From Bacteroidaceae bacterium (GTDB lineage: Bacteria; Bacteroidota; Bacteroidia; Bacteroidales; Bacteroidaceae), in contig JAFSPM010000030.1 in assembly GCA_017442855.1 (NCBI GenBank), forward strand, positions 16,575 to 80,574: a stretch of DNA of 64,000 nucleotides, given 5' to 3'. Below are positions 1-9,136 of this stretch, one piece after another. The notes beneath the pieces were generated by a model. That model had not been told where the DNA came from. It saw only the letters and a list, made by a program, of their open reading frames with translations, and searched no databases. Position numbers and translations under genes: made by a program. Position 1 is the stretch's first letter. Every line of letters starts with the position of its first letter.

Positions 1-673
1 TTGTCATCTTATTCTTGAAAATCATCAACTCATTACGCCCCTCAAAATACATCTCCCTGATAGTCCAGGCTCCATTGGTGATGATGACATATCCTTCCAC
101 CAGCTGATAACTAACCACCTTGGGGTGGAAGTTCACCTTATAATGCTGGACATTTCCCCTATAAAAGACGGAGTCCATAGTATAGGTGTAATATTTGTTC
201 CTATTAGGGGATAGCGGTGAAATCAGCTTGTCCTGCAACAACATGTGATTATAGGGTGTGATGTGGAAAAAGTCAGACAACCTACCGTCTGCTTCAAAGA
301 AGCTATTAGTGGTGCCCAGCATAGCCTCTGTTCGTTGGTCGTAGATATCCGGTGAAGTAAAATGCACCTGATTGATGGTCTCGATAAAGAATTTCCGTTG
401 TCCTTTCTTACTGACACGGAACATACCTGGTATCTGGTGATAGAACACATTCTTCTTGCGCACATTTACCTGCCCTTTGATATAGAGTTGCGCATTGTAT
501 TCACTCGCTAAGCCCACGCTGCCTGTGGCTCTTTTGACCGTCAGTTGCATTAGGCTATCGGCCAACACATCGATGACTTCATGTTGCTTCGCACTGACAG
601 AAACTGCTGTCAGCGAGAAAGTCATCAACAAGACTATCCACGAGATGAATCCTATTTTGTGCTCTTTTTTCAT
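1..673 (-). CDS. DUF5686-like outer-membrane-associated protein (N-terminal part, runs off left edge)
   Basis: An open frame runs from an ATG at 671-673 to the window edge, giving about 224 residues. It begins MKKEHKIGF with a hydrophobic signal segment and an SVSAKQ cleavage-like region. The following text (IKGQVNVRKKNVFYHQIPGMF, then TPYNHMLLQDKLISPLS further on) resembles the Bacteroidetes DUF5686 family. Those proteins are large, exported and probably beta-barrel associated, usually with a CarboxypepD_reg-like domain. Here the N-terminal CarboxypepD_reg domain seems absent, or this is a shorter family member. A minus-strand -7 box (TACTTTTG read on the minus strand, 685-692) sits just upstream, diverging from the glutamine synthetase gene. 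The family call comes from remembered sequence character only. Confidence 0.6.
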   Translation of the reverse strand, partial: MKKEHKIGFISWIVLLMTFSLTAVSVSAKQHEVIDVLADSLMQLTVKRATGSVGLASEYNAQLYIKGQVNVRKKNVFYHQIPGMFRVSKKGQRKFFIETINQVHFTSPDIYDQRTEAMLGTTNSFFEADGRLSDFFHITPYNHMLLQDKLISPLSPNRNKYYTYTMDSVFYRGNVQHYKVNFHPKVVSYQLVEGYVIITNGAWTIREMYFEGRNELMIFKNKMT

Positions 674-705
674 AATCTAATTAGCAAAAGTATAAATTAA
701 ATTTG

Positions 706-713
706 TACTTTTG
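706..713 (+). promoter_or_regulatory. Bacteroidetes -7 box for glnN
   Basis: TACTTTTG matches TAnnTTTG exactly. It lies 29 nt before the ATG at 743 and overlaps the alternative GTG at 713, which argues against that GTG as the start. No good -33 element is seen 19-21 nt upstream. A divergent minus-strand box lies at 685-692. Confidence 0.6.
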
Positions 714-742
714 TGGCAAATTACCGTAAAAGATATACTGAC

Positions 743-2932
743 ATGTCAAAAATGAGATTTTTTGCCCTGCAAGAGTTGGCCAACAGGAAACCTGTGGAAG
801 TGACCCTCCCGTCTGATAAGCTGAATGACTACTATGGTACCCATGTATTTGATCAGCAGAAGATGCAGGAGTTTCTTCCCAAAGAGGCATATAAAGCTGT
901 GCAAGATGCCATTGAGAAAGGAAAGCCTATCAGCATCGAAACGGCCGACCTGATTGCCAATGGCATGAAGAGCTGGGCAAAAACCCTCAACGTTACACAC
1001 TATACCCACTGGTTCCAACCATTGACCGACGGTACAGCTGAGAAGCATGACGGTTTTATTGATTTCGACAAAAATGGCGATGTGATAGAGCGCTTCTCAG
1101 GCAAGCTGCTTATCCAACAGGAGCCTGATGCCTCATCTTTCCCCAGTGGTGGCATACGCAACACCTTCGAAGCTCGTGGCTACACAGCTTGGGACGTTTC
1201 TTCTCCTGCCTTTGTGGTGGACGATACGCTCTGTATTCCTACCATCTTCATCTCTTATACAGGTGAAGCTTTGGATTACAAGACTCCTTTGCTGAAAGCG
1301 TTGGCTGCTGTGGATAAAGCAGCTACCTCTGTATGCAAGTTTTTTGACACAAAGGTTAAACGTGTACATGCCAACCTAGGTTGGGAGCAGGAGTATTTCC
1401 TAGTGGATCTCGCTTTGTATAATGCACGCCCTGACCTTTGTCTGACGGGTCGTACACTGATGGGACACTCATCAGCTAAAGACCAACAGTTAGACGACCA
1501 CTATTTCGGCTCCATCCCTGCCCGTGTCACTGCTTTCATGAAAGAAGTAGAGATTGAGTGCTACAAGTTGGGCATCCCTGTAAAGACCAGACATAACGAA
1601 GCTGCACCCAACCAGTTTGAGTTGGCTCCTATCTTTGAAAATGTCAACCTCGCCAATGACCACAACCAAGTGGTGATGGATCTGATGAAGCGCATCGCAG
1701 GTAAGCATAACTTTGCCGTGTTGCTGCACGAAAAGCCTTTCAATGGCGTAAATGGTTCAGGTAAGCACAATAACTGGTCGCTCTGCACCGATACGGGCAT
1801 CAACCTGTTTGCCCCAGGTAAAAACCCACAGGGCAATATGCTGTTTCTCACCTTCCTGGTGAACGTGCTGATGATGGTTTATAAGAACCAAAATCTATTG
1901 AGGGCTTCCATCATGAGTGCCACCAACTGCTATCGACTGGGCGCAAACGAGGCACCTCCTGTCATCTTGTCTATTTTCTTGGGCAAACAGCTGACGGCTG
2001 TATTGGATGAGTTTGTTAAACAAGACTATAGCAGCAAAAGTGACAAGGCAGAAAACCTGACCTTGAAATTGGGTATCGACCGTATTCCTGAGATATTATT
2101 GGATACCACCGACCGTAACCGCACCTCACCCTTTGCTTTCACAGGCAACCGCTTTGAGTTCCGTGCCGTAGGTTCTTCAGCCAACAATGCAGGTGCTATG
2201 ATAGCCATCAATGCTGCTATGGCCAACCAGTTACAGGAGTTCAGGGCCACCATCGACAGTTATATGGAAGAAGGTATGAGCAAGACAGAAGCCTTGTTCC
2301 ACGCACTGAAAGAGGCAATCATCGAATCTGCTCCTATTCATTTTGAAGGTGATGGTTACTCTGAAGAATGGAAGAAGGAAGCTGCCAAGAGAGGCTTAAG
2401 TATGATCAATAACGTGCCTGAGGCCTTGATGCATTATGAGAGCAAGCAGTCGAGGGCTGTCTTGATTGGCGAACATATTTTCAACGAGACCGAATTGGCA
2501 AGTCGTCTGGAAGTAGAGTTAGAGAAATTCACCAAGAAAGTACAGATTGAAAGCCGTGTCTTGGGCGACTTGGCCATCAACCATATTGTACCTATAGCTG
2601 TTACTTACCAAAACCGACTCTTAGAGAATGTGCGTGGCTTGCGTGAAGTGTTTGATGATGCAGAATATGAAACACAGAGTGCCGACCGCAAGGAACTGAT
2701 TCGTGAAATTTCTTTCCGTATAACAGAAATCAAAAGACTGGTGAAGGAAATGACAGAGGCTCGCAAGAAAGCCAATCACATGGAGAACTACCAGGAACGT
2801 GCATTTGCTTATGAGCAAGAAGTGAAGCCTTACTTGGAGGAGATTCGTGAGCACATCGACAAACTCGAGATGGAGATTGACGATGAGATATGGCCTTTGC
2901 CAAAATATCGTGAGTTGTTGTTTACCAAATAA
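743..2932 (+). CDS. glnN: glutamine synthetase type III (GSIII)
   Basis: A 729-residue protein of typical GSIII length. It condenses glutamate and ammonia to glutamine using ATP, in the cytoplasm. It starts MSKMRFFALQELANRK, a family-typical N terminus. Visible GSIII blocks include LGWEQEYFL, KTRHNEAAPNQFELAPI, GVNGSGKHNNWS and NRTSPFAFTGNRFEFR, the ammonia, ATP and glutamate binding segments. The C terminus is helical (EITEIKRLVKEMTEARKKAN region), as in other GSIII enzymes. An in-frame GTG at 713 would add ten residues, but it overlaps the -7 box, so the ATG at 743 is chosen. It is monocistronic: a repeat cluster follows, and then a convergent operon. Confidence 0.96.
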   Translation: MSKMRFFALQELANRKPVEVTLPSDKLNDYYGTHVFDQQKMQEFLPKEAYKAVQDAIEKGKPISIETADLIANGMKSWAKTLNVTHYTHWFQPLTDGTAEKHDGFIDFDKNGDVIERFSGKLLIQQEPDASSFPSGGIRNTFEARGYTAWDVSSPAFVVDDTLCIPTIFISYTGEALDYKTPLLKALAAVDKAATSVCKFFDTKVKRVHANLGWEQEYFLVDLALYNARPDLCLTGRTLMGHSSAKDQQLDDHYFGSIPARVTAFMKEVEIECYKLGIPVKTRHNEAAPNQFELAPIFENVNLANDHNQVVMDLMKRIAGKHNFAVLLHEKPFNGVNGSGKHNNWSLCTDTGINLFAPGKNPQGNMLFLTFLVNVLMMVYKNQNLLRASIMSATNCYRLGANEAPPVILSIFLGKQLTAVLDEFVKQDYSSKSDKAENLTLKLGIDRIPEILLDTTDRNRTSPFAFTGNRFEFRAVGSSANNAGAMIAINAAMANQLQEFRATIDSYMEEGMSKTEALFHALKEAIIESAPIHFEGDGYSEEWKKEAAKRGLSMINNVPEALMHYESKQSRAVLIGEHIFNETELASRLEVELEKFTKKVQIESRVLGDLAINHIVPIAVTYQNRLLENVRGLREVFDDAEYETQSADRKELIREISFRITEIKRLVKEMTEARKKANHMENYQERAFAYEQEVKPYLEEIREHIDKLEMEIDDEIWPLPKYRELLFTK

Positions 2933-2956
2933 TAATACCCCTCCCCCCTTCGGGTA

Positions 2957-3082
2957 CCTCCCCTAATCAGGGGAGGAATTATTTATAGCCCTTGAGTTGC
3001 TCCCCTGATTAGGGGATTGCAGGAGGTAAGCAGGAAACTTTCACTATTTATAGTCCTTGAGTTGCTCCCCTGATTAGGGGAG
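2957..3082. repeat. cluster of three CTCCCC...GGGGAG hairpin repeats
   Basis: Three near-palindromes lie between glnN and the convergent Crp gene: CTCCCCTAATCAGGGGAG at 2958-2975, CTCCCCTGATTAGGGGA at 3000-3016 and CTCCCCTGATTAGGGGAG at 3065-3082. The second and third sit at the ends of a 37-bp direct repeat (2980-3016 and 3045-3081) with one mismatch. The hairpins may act as a bidirectional terminator between convergent genes. A related CTCCCCC hairpin occurs at 32578-32597. Confidence 0.8.
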
Positions 3083-3124
3083 CTGTCACGAAGAGACTGA
3101 GGGGTACTCAAGTGGGATTATTTT

Positions 3125-3826
3125 TTATCCGATTTTAGAGATCTTCTTTAATTTTTCCTCATCGATAATCTTGATCTTGCGCCCATCAATGGCAATCAGT
3201 TTTTCCGAAGCGAATTGCGACAAGGTACGGATAGCGTTCGAGGTAGTCATATTCGAAAGGTTGGCCAAATCCTCACGCGAAAGATATATACTCAGCGTAG
3301 AGTTGTCTTCTTCCAACCCATAGCTCTCCTTCAGGAACAATAGTGATTCAGCCAATCGGCCACGAATATGCTTTTGCGTCAGGTTCACTGTGCGACGATC
3401 GGCCACACCCAATGAAGCCGACAGGTTGCGGATAAAAAAACAAGCCAGACGGATATTCTCTTTCACCAGTTCATCAATGAGCGACAAAGGTATCAGACAT
3501 ACTACAGAAGACTCAACGGCAGCGGCAGCATTGACATAGGTCTCGTTGGCAAAGAAGGCACGGAAACCAAAGTACTCTACGGGCTTGATCATACGCACAA
3601 TCTGACTTCTACCACCTACACCTTCCCTAAACACTTTCACCTTGCCCTTCAGTAAGCAGTACAGGTGAGTGGGCGTTTCATCTTCACTATGCACAATTTC
3701 GTTCTTCTTATATGTCTGGAGCGTAAAACTACCAGCCAAACGTTCACGTTGTTCAAGAGTCAATGGTGCCCAAAGATCCGAAATCATCTCAGGGATATTA
3801 AAATCCGAAATATTAATCTTCACCAT
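3125..3826 (-). CDS. Crp/Fnr-family transcriptional regulator
   Basis: 233 residues. Residues about 25-125 look like a cyclic-nucleotide-binding (cNMP) beta-roll (HLYCLLKGKVKVFREG, MIKPVEYFGFRAFFANE). Residues about 150-225 form a Crp-type winged helix (HIRGRLAESLLFL, YLSREDLANLSNMTTSNAIRTLSQF). There are no Fnr-type N-terminal cysteine clusters, so an iron-sulfur oxygen sensor is unlikely; the ligand cannot be told from sequence. It starts 4 nt after the trxB stop on the same strand, so it is probably the last gene of the ftsK-lolA-trxB-crp transcript, which may link it to redox or envelope state. Confidence 0.9.
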   Translation of the reverse strand: MVKINISDFNIPEMISDLWAPLTLEQRERLAGSFTLQTYKKNEIVHSEDETPTHLYCLLKGKVKVFREGVGGRSQIVRMIKPVEYFGFRAFFANETYVNAAAAVESSVVCLIPLSLIDELVKENIRLACFFIRNLSASLGVADRRTVNLTQKHIRGRLAESLLFLKESYGLEEDNSTLSIYLSREDLANLSNMTTSNAIRTLSQFASEKLIAIDGRKIKIIDEEKLKKISKIG

Positions 3827-3830
3827 TGTC

Positions 3831-4769
3831 TTATCCGTTTAGTAAGAATCTTTCTGCTTCGATAGCCGCCTTACAACCACTACCCGCAGCTGTAATAGCC
3901 TGACGATAATGGGGATCTGCCACATCACCAGCCGCAAACACACCAGGAACATTGGTTCTCGGACTGCTTCCCTCGGTCACGATATAACCCGCTTCATCGG
4001 TCTGCACATACTCTTTGAAGATGTCTGAGCTGGGCTTATGACCAATAGCCAGGAAGAAGCCGTCGATAGGCAGGTCATAATGACGCTCATCAGCCTCACC
4101 CCTACGATGTACCAAGTGCACACCTTCCACACCGTTGTCACCAAAGAGTCCTTCGGCATTGTGTTCAAAGAGCACCTCGATCTTCGGATGGTTCATCACA
4201 CGCTCCTGCATAATCTTCGAAGCACGGAGGAAAGGTTTGCGTACTACCAGATACACCTTAGCAGCCAAGCCAGCCAGATAGGTAGCCTCCTCGCAGGCGG
4301 TATCGCCACCACCTACCACAGCTACCACTTTCTTACGATAGAAGAAACCATCACAAGTGGCACAAGCACTCACACCCATGCCTGCATATTTCTTTTCATC
4401 CTCCAAGCCCAAATACTTGGCAGCTGCACCCGTAGCAATTATCAATGCCTCTGCCTCAATCACCTTTTCGTCGTCAATGGTAATCTTAAACGGACGCTGG
4501 CCTAAATCGGCCTTAGTAGCCACACCTTGACGAAGATCTGCGCCAAAGCGTTCGGCTTGCTGACGCAAGTCTTCCATCAGCTGGTTGCCATCCACCCCTT
4601 GAGGATACCCTGGAAAATTCTCAACTTCTGTTGTTGTCGTCAGCTGACCTCCAGGTTGCAAACCTGCATACAACACGGGCTGAAGGTTGGCACGCGATGC
4701 ATAGATAGCAGCTGTATAGCCTGCCGGACCCGAACCGATAATCAGCAATCTTACTTTTTCTGTTTCCAT
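3831..4769 (-). CDS. trxB: thioredoxin-disulfide reductase
   Basis: 312 residues, normal for low-Mr bacterial TrxB, a cytoplasmic NADPH-dependent flavoenzyme that reduces thioredoxin. FAD-binding GSGPAG lies at residues 12-17, the redox-active CATC at C136 and C139, an NADPH-binding GGGDTACEEA follows, and a C-terminal FAD motif (GVFAAGDV) near residue 275. The gene lies between a lolA-like gene and a Crp-type regulator, all on the minus strand with short gaps, a gene order often seen in Bacteroidales downstream of ftsK. Confidence 0.96.
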   Translation of the reverse strand: METEKVRLLIIGSGPAGYTAAIYASRANLQPVLYAGLQPGGQLTTTTEVENFPGYPQGVDGNQLMEDLRQQAERFGADLRQGVATKADLGQRPFKITIDDEKVIEAEALIIATGAAAKYLGLEDEKKYAGMGVSACATCDGFFYRKKVVAVVGGGDTACEEATYLAGLAAKVYLVVRKPFLRASKIMQERVMNHPKIEVLFEHNAEGLFGDNGVEGVHLVHRRGEADERHYDLPIDGFFLAIGHKPSSDIFKEYVQTDEAGYIVTEGSSPRTNVPGVFAAGDVADPHYRQAITAAGSGCKAAIEAERFLLNG

Positions 4770-4790
4770 ATCTTTTTGTTTTTAATTTCT

Positions 4791-5465
4791 TCACCTCAGG
4801 TCGATGACCTCTATACCAGGGTACTGACTCTTGTCAAACACAAAAGCAGTAGCAGGAAGAGGACGTTTTTTTACTTCAAACTTATTAATATCTATCACCA
4901 CCACATCCAAACCGCCACGACTCGCCATACTCAACCTAACGGGGTAGAGTTCCTTCTGATGTATCAACAGCACGATGCTCTGCATCTCCTCGCGAGGGAT
5001 GGTGGTTGTCATAATCACCTTCCTTACATCAGACACACCCGTCTCGCCAAATTTCAGTTCGTAGCCTTGCTGATAAAGCGATATCCATGCGTAGGGGTTC
5101 AGTGCCTGCAACTCTTCGTCAGTAGGTTCAGACACATTCACCTCCTCGTTTTCCTCCACCAAAGTCCACTGCGTCTTGCCATCAAACCATGTCTTCATAC
5201 CTGGTGTGTCCAACACAAATTGCTTGCCCTGCACAGAGATATGTCCTTGCGATTGTTGATCATCCATATACACTGTAAAGTCTATCTCCACACGCCCCTC
5301 GGCAAAGGCCTTTTGCAACACCTCATCCAACAACTCCTTAGGCGTCTGAGCCATTGAAAACTGAAAGTTGAACATTGAAAATAGGAACATAAAGAGAGCT
5401 GTACTTAATAAGTGCCTACGCATCCCTTCCCCTACAGTTTTTTCACCCATTCGCTTCATCTTCAA
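4791..5465 (-). CDS. lolA: LolA-like outer-membrane lipoprotein carrier protein
   Basis: Up to 224 residues. A signal peptide (LLSTALFMFLFSMFNFQFSMAQ) ends near residue 40, followed by a LolA-type body (KELLDEVLQKAFAEG, GKQFVLDTPGMKTWFDGKTQWTL, LNPYAWISLYQQGY). LolA proteins carry lipoproteins across the periplasm to the outer membrane. The ftsK stop lies 3 nt upstream of the longest start. The ATG at 5423 (MRRHLLSTA) gives a more compact signal peptide and could be the real start. It is the second gene of the ftsK operon. Confidence 0.85.
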   Translation of the reverse strand: MKMKRMGEKTVGEGMRRHLLSTALFMFLFSMFNFQFSMAQTPKELLDEVLQKAFAEGRVEIDFTVYMDDQQSQGHISVQGKQFVLDTPGMKTWFDGKTQWTLVEENEEVNVSEPTDEELQALNPYAWISLYQQGYELKFGETGVSDVRKVIMTTTIPREEMQSIVLLIHQKELYPVRLSMASRGGLDVVVIDINKFEVKKRPLPATAFVFDKSQYPGIEVIDLR

Positions 5466-5468
5466 TTA

Positions 5469-7937
5469 TCAATTCTTGAAATTGGCCAATTTCTCCTCCA
5501 ACGCCATTTCGTCCACACACAGCACATCACGCGGCTTACTGCCCATAGCAGGACCCACGATGCCCGCTTTCTCTAACTGGTCCATCAATCGTCCGGCACG
5601 ATTATAACCTATAGAGAACTTACGTTGTATCAACGACGTTGACCCTTGCTGATGAATCACCAACAAACGGGCAGCATCCTCGAACAGAGAGTCGAGCTTA
5701 TCCATATCCACATCGGCACCACCACCTTCTGAGTCGGTATCATCCGCCACCTCTGGCAGGTAGAACGGCGTGGTATAGCCTTGTTGCTCGGCAATAAACT
5801 TCACAATATTCTCTATCTCAGGCGTATCGATAAATGCACACTGTACACGCACTGGGTCGTTGCCTTGCAGGAACAGCATATCACCCTTACCAATCAACTG
5901 GTTGGCACCCGGACGATCAAGGATGGTACGCGAGTCGATCATCGCAGCCACACGGAAAGCTATACGAGCAGGGAAGTTCGCCTTGATGGTACCAGTGATG
6001 ATGTTCGTAGTAGGACGCTGGGTAGCGATAATCATGTGAATACCCACAGCACGAGCCAACTGTGCGATACGTGCAATAGGCAACTCCACTTCCTTACCAG
6101 CCGTCATGATCAAGTCACCAAACTCATCAATCACCACCACGATATACGGCAAGAAACGATGTCCATGGTTAGGATTCAGACGGCGACTATTGAATCGTTC
6201 GTTATATTCCTTAATATTGCGCACCTTGGCCATCTTCAGCAAGTCGTAGCGGGCATCCATCTCAGCACACAACGAGTTAAGCGTACGCACTACTTTCTTC
6301 ACATCCGTCACCACAGGCTCCTTGGCATCTTCCAGTTGTGCCAGGAAATGATGGTCAAGCTCGCTATACACGCTAAACTCCACTTTCTTTGGATCCACCA
6401 GCACCAATTTCAGCTCAGCAGGATGCTTCTTATACAGCAACGAGGCAATCATGGCATTCAAGCCCACCGACTTACCCTGACCTGTGGCACCGGCTACCAA
6501 CATGTGCGGCATCTTGGCCAAGTCAATCACAAATGGTTCGTTGCTAATGGTCTTACCCAGCACCATCGGCAGGTCGGCCTTGCTCTCCTGAAACGCCTTG
6601 CTACCCACTACACTCTGGCCAGACACCACCCTTGGCGTCTTATTAGGCACCTCAATACCGATGGTACCCTTACCTGGGATAGGAGCAATGATACGGATAC
6701 CCAATGCAGCCAACTGCAAAGCGATGTCATCTTCCAGATTGCGCACCTTGGCGATACGAATACCTTCGGCCAATGTCAACTCATACAGTGTGATAGTAGG
6801 ACCTACTGTAGCCGTAATGGTCTTTATCTCAATGCCAAAGCTACGCAACACCTCCACGATGCGGTTCTTGTTCTCTTGCTGTTCCTCCATATCCACACTT
6901 GGACCGTCATTGTCGAAGTGCTTCATCAAGTCCAGTGTTGGGAACTTATAGTGAGACAAGTCTAACCTTGGATTATAAGGCTCCAGCTCTACCATCTCCT
7001 CGTCTTCAGGCACATCCACATCAAAATCAGGGTCTGAGCCATCCTCCTTTTCAACCTCGGTCTCATCATCAGGCTCCTCCATAAACAATTCCATATCATC
7101 TTCACGAGTGGCCTCAGCAGCTGGGTTCAGTACCACAAAGCTGTCATCATCAGGGCCACCCAGGTCTATTTCTGCTGGCTTCGTATCTTCCACCACCTTA
7201 TCTGTCAGGTCAACAGTCATAGGCTGTTCCTCTTCAGTTGGAATACTTTCTGCCTCATCCGCAAGTTTCTCTTTCTTTCTACGTTTCAGATAACCGAAGC
7301 CCAACAGTTTACGTAACCAGATGATGGTTTGCGTACTGAGATAAGCCAACAGACATACGGCGGTAAAGAACAAAATCATCAGTACCCCAGGCACACCCAC
7401 CTGGCTCTCCAGCCAACTGTTCACATTAAAGCCGTGCAAGCCACCCAGATAGAAGAATGTGTCCTCGTACATACCTTTGAACATGAAGCCAAAGAATACC
7501 GAGAACCACACCATCAGTAGTGCACACCCAATGAACCATTTCCACAGTCTTACCTTCACCACGCGCATCAGTTTCAAACCCATCACGAGGAAGAAGATGA
7601 CCATAAAGAGCGATGGTGCACCAAATTGTTGGTTAATGAAGTAGTCGGCCAACTGCGCCCCACGAATGGCACCCATATTCTGCACATCCCCCTCACCCGC
7701 CAGTAGCTGTTCAGAGGTATTATTGTCAATCACACTTTGGTCAGCTGCACCATAGAGGAAGAACGAACCAAATGACACAAGGGCAAATGCAGCCATCAGC
7801 GCAACAGCCAGTCCCAGAATGAAATGCAAGGTCTCACTCTTTAGAAAAGCCTTGATAGCGCCCACTTTTCCAAGCGGTTGCTCTTGCTGTATCTTGCTCT
7901 TAGCTTTCTTATTATCTTTGTTTTCTGCTTTCATCAC
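5469..7937 (-). CDS. ftsK: FtsK/SpoIIIE-family DNA translocase
   Basis: 822 residues. Four hydrophobic segments lie in residues about 35-215, then an acidic linker (about 230-330, rich in D/E and P). The motor follows, with Walker A GATGQGKSVGLNA near residue 480, Walker B YIVVVIDEFGDLI near 600 and TQRPTTNIITG. The end is a gamma winged helix (ISIHQQG-like LLVIHQQGSTSLIQRKFSIG; RAGRLMDQLEKAGIVG) for reading KOPS-type polarity sequences. It acts at the septum to clear chromosome termini and activate Xer recombination. It is the first gene of the ftsK-lolA-trxB-crp operon; no clear -7 box was found upstream. Confidence 0.96.
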   Translation of the reverse strand: MMKAENKDNKKAKSKIQQEQPLGKVGAIKAFLKSETLHFILGLAVALMAAFALVSFGSFFLYGAADQSVIDNNTSEQLLAGEGDVQNMGAIRGAQLADYFINQQFGAPSLFMVIFFLVMGLKLMRVVKVRLWKWFIGCALLMVWFSVFFGFMFKGMYEDTFFYLGGLHGFNVNSWLESQVGVPGVLMILFFTAVCLLAYLSTQTIIWLRKLLGFGYLKRRKKEKLADEAESIPTEEEQPMTVDLTDKVVEDTKPAEIDLGGPDDDSFVVLNPAAEATREDDMELFMEEPDDETEVEKEDGSDPDFDVDVPEDEEMVELEPYNPRLDLSHYKFPTLDLMKHFDNDGPSVDMEEQQENKNRIVEVLRSFGIEIKTITATVGPTITLYELTLAEGIRIAKVRNLEDDIALQLAALGIRIIAPIPGKGTIGIEVPNKTPRVVSGQSVVGSKAFQESKADLPMVLGKTISNEPFVIDLAKMPHMLVAGATGQGKSVGLNAMIASLLYKKHPAELKLVLVDPKKVEFSVYSELDHHFLAQLEDAKEPVVTDVKKVVRTLNSLCAEMDARYDLLKMAKVRNIKEYNERFNSRRLNPNHGHRFLPYIVVVIDEFGDLIMTAGKEVELPIARIAQLARAVGIHMIIATQRPTTNIITGTIKANFPARIAFRVAAMIDSRTILDRPGANQLIGKGDMLFLQGNDPVRVQCAFIDTPEIENIVKFIAEQQGYTTPFYLPEVADDTDSEGGGADVDMDKLDSLFEDAARLLVIHQQGSTSLIQRKFSIGYNRAGRLMDQLEKAGIVGPAMGSKPRDVLCVDEMALEEKLANFKN

Positions 7938-8085
7938 AAGTCTTTATCGTTTCTTTGAATTTGTAAATTTAGAAACATTTTGTCAAATCACAAAACAATT
8001 ACCCCAAAATCTTGTTTTACAACACTATCCTAAAACATTAATAATGCCTTGGATTAAATAAACCCAAATGGTTTTCCACGACAGC

Positions 8086-8640
8086 TTACTTATAATCACT
8101 CCCATCGTCAGCAGCTATAAAAGGCTGAGTCTCTTGCTCCCCATACATTTTTACACGTTTATCCTGTAGGAATATCTCATTGAGTGTATAAGCCAAAGAA
8201 TCCAATGTTGCTTCACGCTTTGCAGACTTCAGTTCACATTCCCAGATGGTGATGCAGTTCCACCCCATTGCATTCAGTTGGTGCTTTACCTCCAAATCCC
8301 GCTCTTGGTTCCTCTTTATTTTTTTCACCCAAAACTCAGTGTTCGTCTTAGGAATCTTACAACATGCAGAATTATTTATTCTCCAATCACCATTATCCAT
8401 TTCAGGCAAAGTCACATTGTGACCATGCCAGAAACAACCATTGATAAATATACAAGTCTTATATTTGCGAAGCACCAGGTCAGGATGCCCAGGCAACCGC
8501 TTATGATTGAGTCGATATCTGAAACCCCTACTCCACAACCCACGCCTTACAATCATTTCTGGCTTGGTGTCTTTAGCATGGATAGCAGCCATGTTAGCGT
8601 GTCGCTGCTGTGGAGATAATTTATCCATAGGCAAATTCAC
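8086..8640 (-). CDS. vsr: very short patch repair endonuclease (Vsr)
   Basis: 184 residues. Family motifs are clear: LSPQQRHANMAAIHAKDTKPE at the N terminus, PGHPDLVL (metal-binding Asp), FINGCFWHGH (His pair) and KTNTEFWVKKIKRNQERDLE. Vsr nicks at T:G mismatches that arise from 5-methylcytosine deamination and normally travels with a cytosine methyltransferase. No methyltransferase gene is visible in this window. It overlaps the upstream broken gene by 4 nt (ATGA), so it looks like the last member of the island chain. About 30 extra C-terminal residues after the nuclease fold are not recognised. Confidence 0.93.
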   Translation of the reverse strand: MNLPMDKLSPQQRHANMAAIHAKDTKPEMIVRRGLWSRGFRYRLNHKRLPGHPDLVLRKYKTCIFINGCFWHGHNVTLPEMDNGDWRINNSACCKIPKTNTEFWVKKIKRNQERDLEVKHQLNAMGWNCITIWECELKSAKREATLDSLAYTLNEIFLQDKRVKMYGEQETQPFIAADDGSDYK

Positions 8641-9136
8641 AATCTATAATCCATCAGTTCCTTCCCTGTAGGATAGATGGGCGCCCCTTCAACAAAACTA
8701 TTGTCAAAAATACGATGAGTAGAGATTAACCTGTTGATGTCAAAATGCCCTATTGACACTTCTTCGTCAAAACGGAAAACGAAATAGTCACCCTTGGGCT
8801 CTCTTGGATAAAGGGCATTACGCATTCTTTCCTCACTCATCTCTGCATAATCATGGATACGGAATACATGATATTTATTCTCTTGCTCGTGTCCCTCTTC
8901 ATAAAGGATAGCGAATTTTGGCCGCATCTTCCTGATTCTGGTCTTTGGCATTGAGCCCTGACGATCAGGGGCAAGTCGCACGTTGTAAATCAACGTACCA
9001 CTATCGTTCTTGCCTGTTATTTACACACATACTGCACGCTCACTTTCTTGTCAACTTCCTGCAAGACATAGATGTCCTTCAGGACCTTCTCTACAAGGCG
9101 GCTATCGTACTGGTGTTCTTCAAACAGAATGTACAT
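8637..9136 (-). pseudogene. unrecognised protein of about 166 codons broken by a one-base frameshift
   Basis: Reading from an ATG at 9136 (which overlaps the stop of the preceding gene as TAATG) gives MYILFEEHQY through VSVQYVCK and then a stop at 9017-9019. A shift of one base there continues as ITGKNDSGTLIYNVRLAPD and runs to the stop at 8637, overlapping vsr by 4 nt. The junction reads TGTAAATAACA; one more A would restore a single frame. The joined protein is charged, with no membrane segment and no motif I recognise. Position suggests a partner of the flanking nucleases. The downstream piece alone would have to start at a TTG (8993). This could be a real mutation or a homopolymer sequencing error. 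Confidence 0.6.

Noticed and set aside
713-742. GTG start adding ten residues to glutamine synthetase
   Set aside because: It overlaps an exact -7 box, and the family N terminus MSKMRFFALQ begins at 743.
2980-3081. Direct repeats resembling a short CRISPR array
   Set aside because: Only two copies of the 37-bp unit with no regular spacers, no cas genes, and the core is a palindromic terminator-like repeat.
5781-6965. 394-codon plus-strand open frame
   Set aside because: Antisense shadow of ftsK; His/Gln/Leu-rich text without domain character and no promoter.
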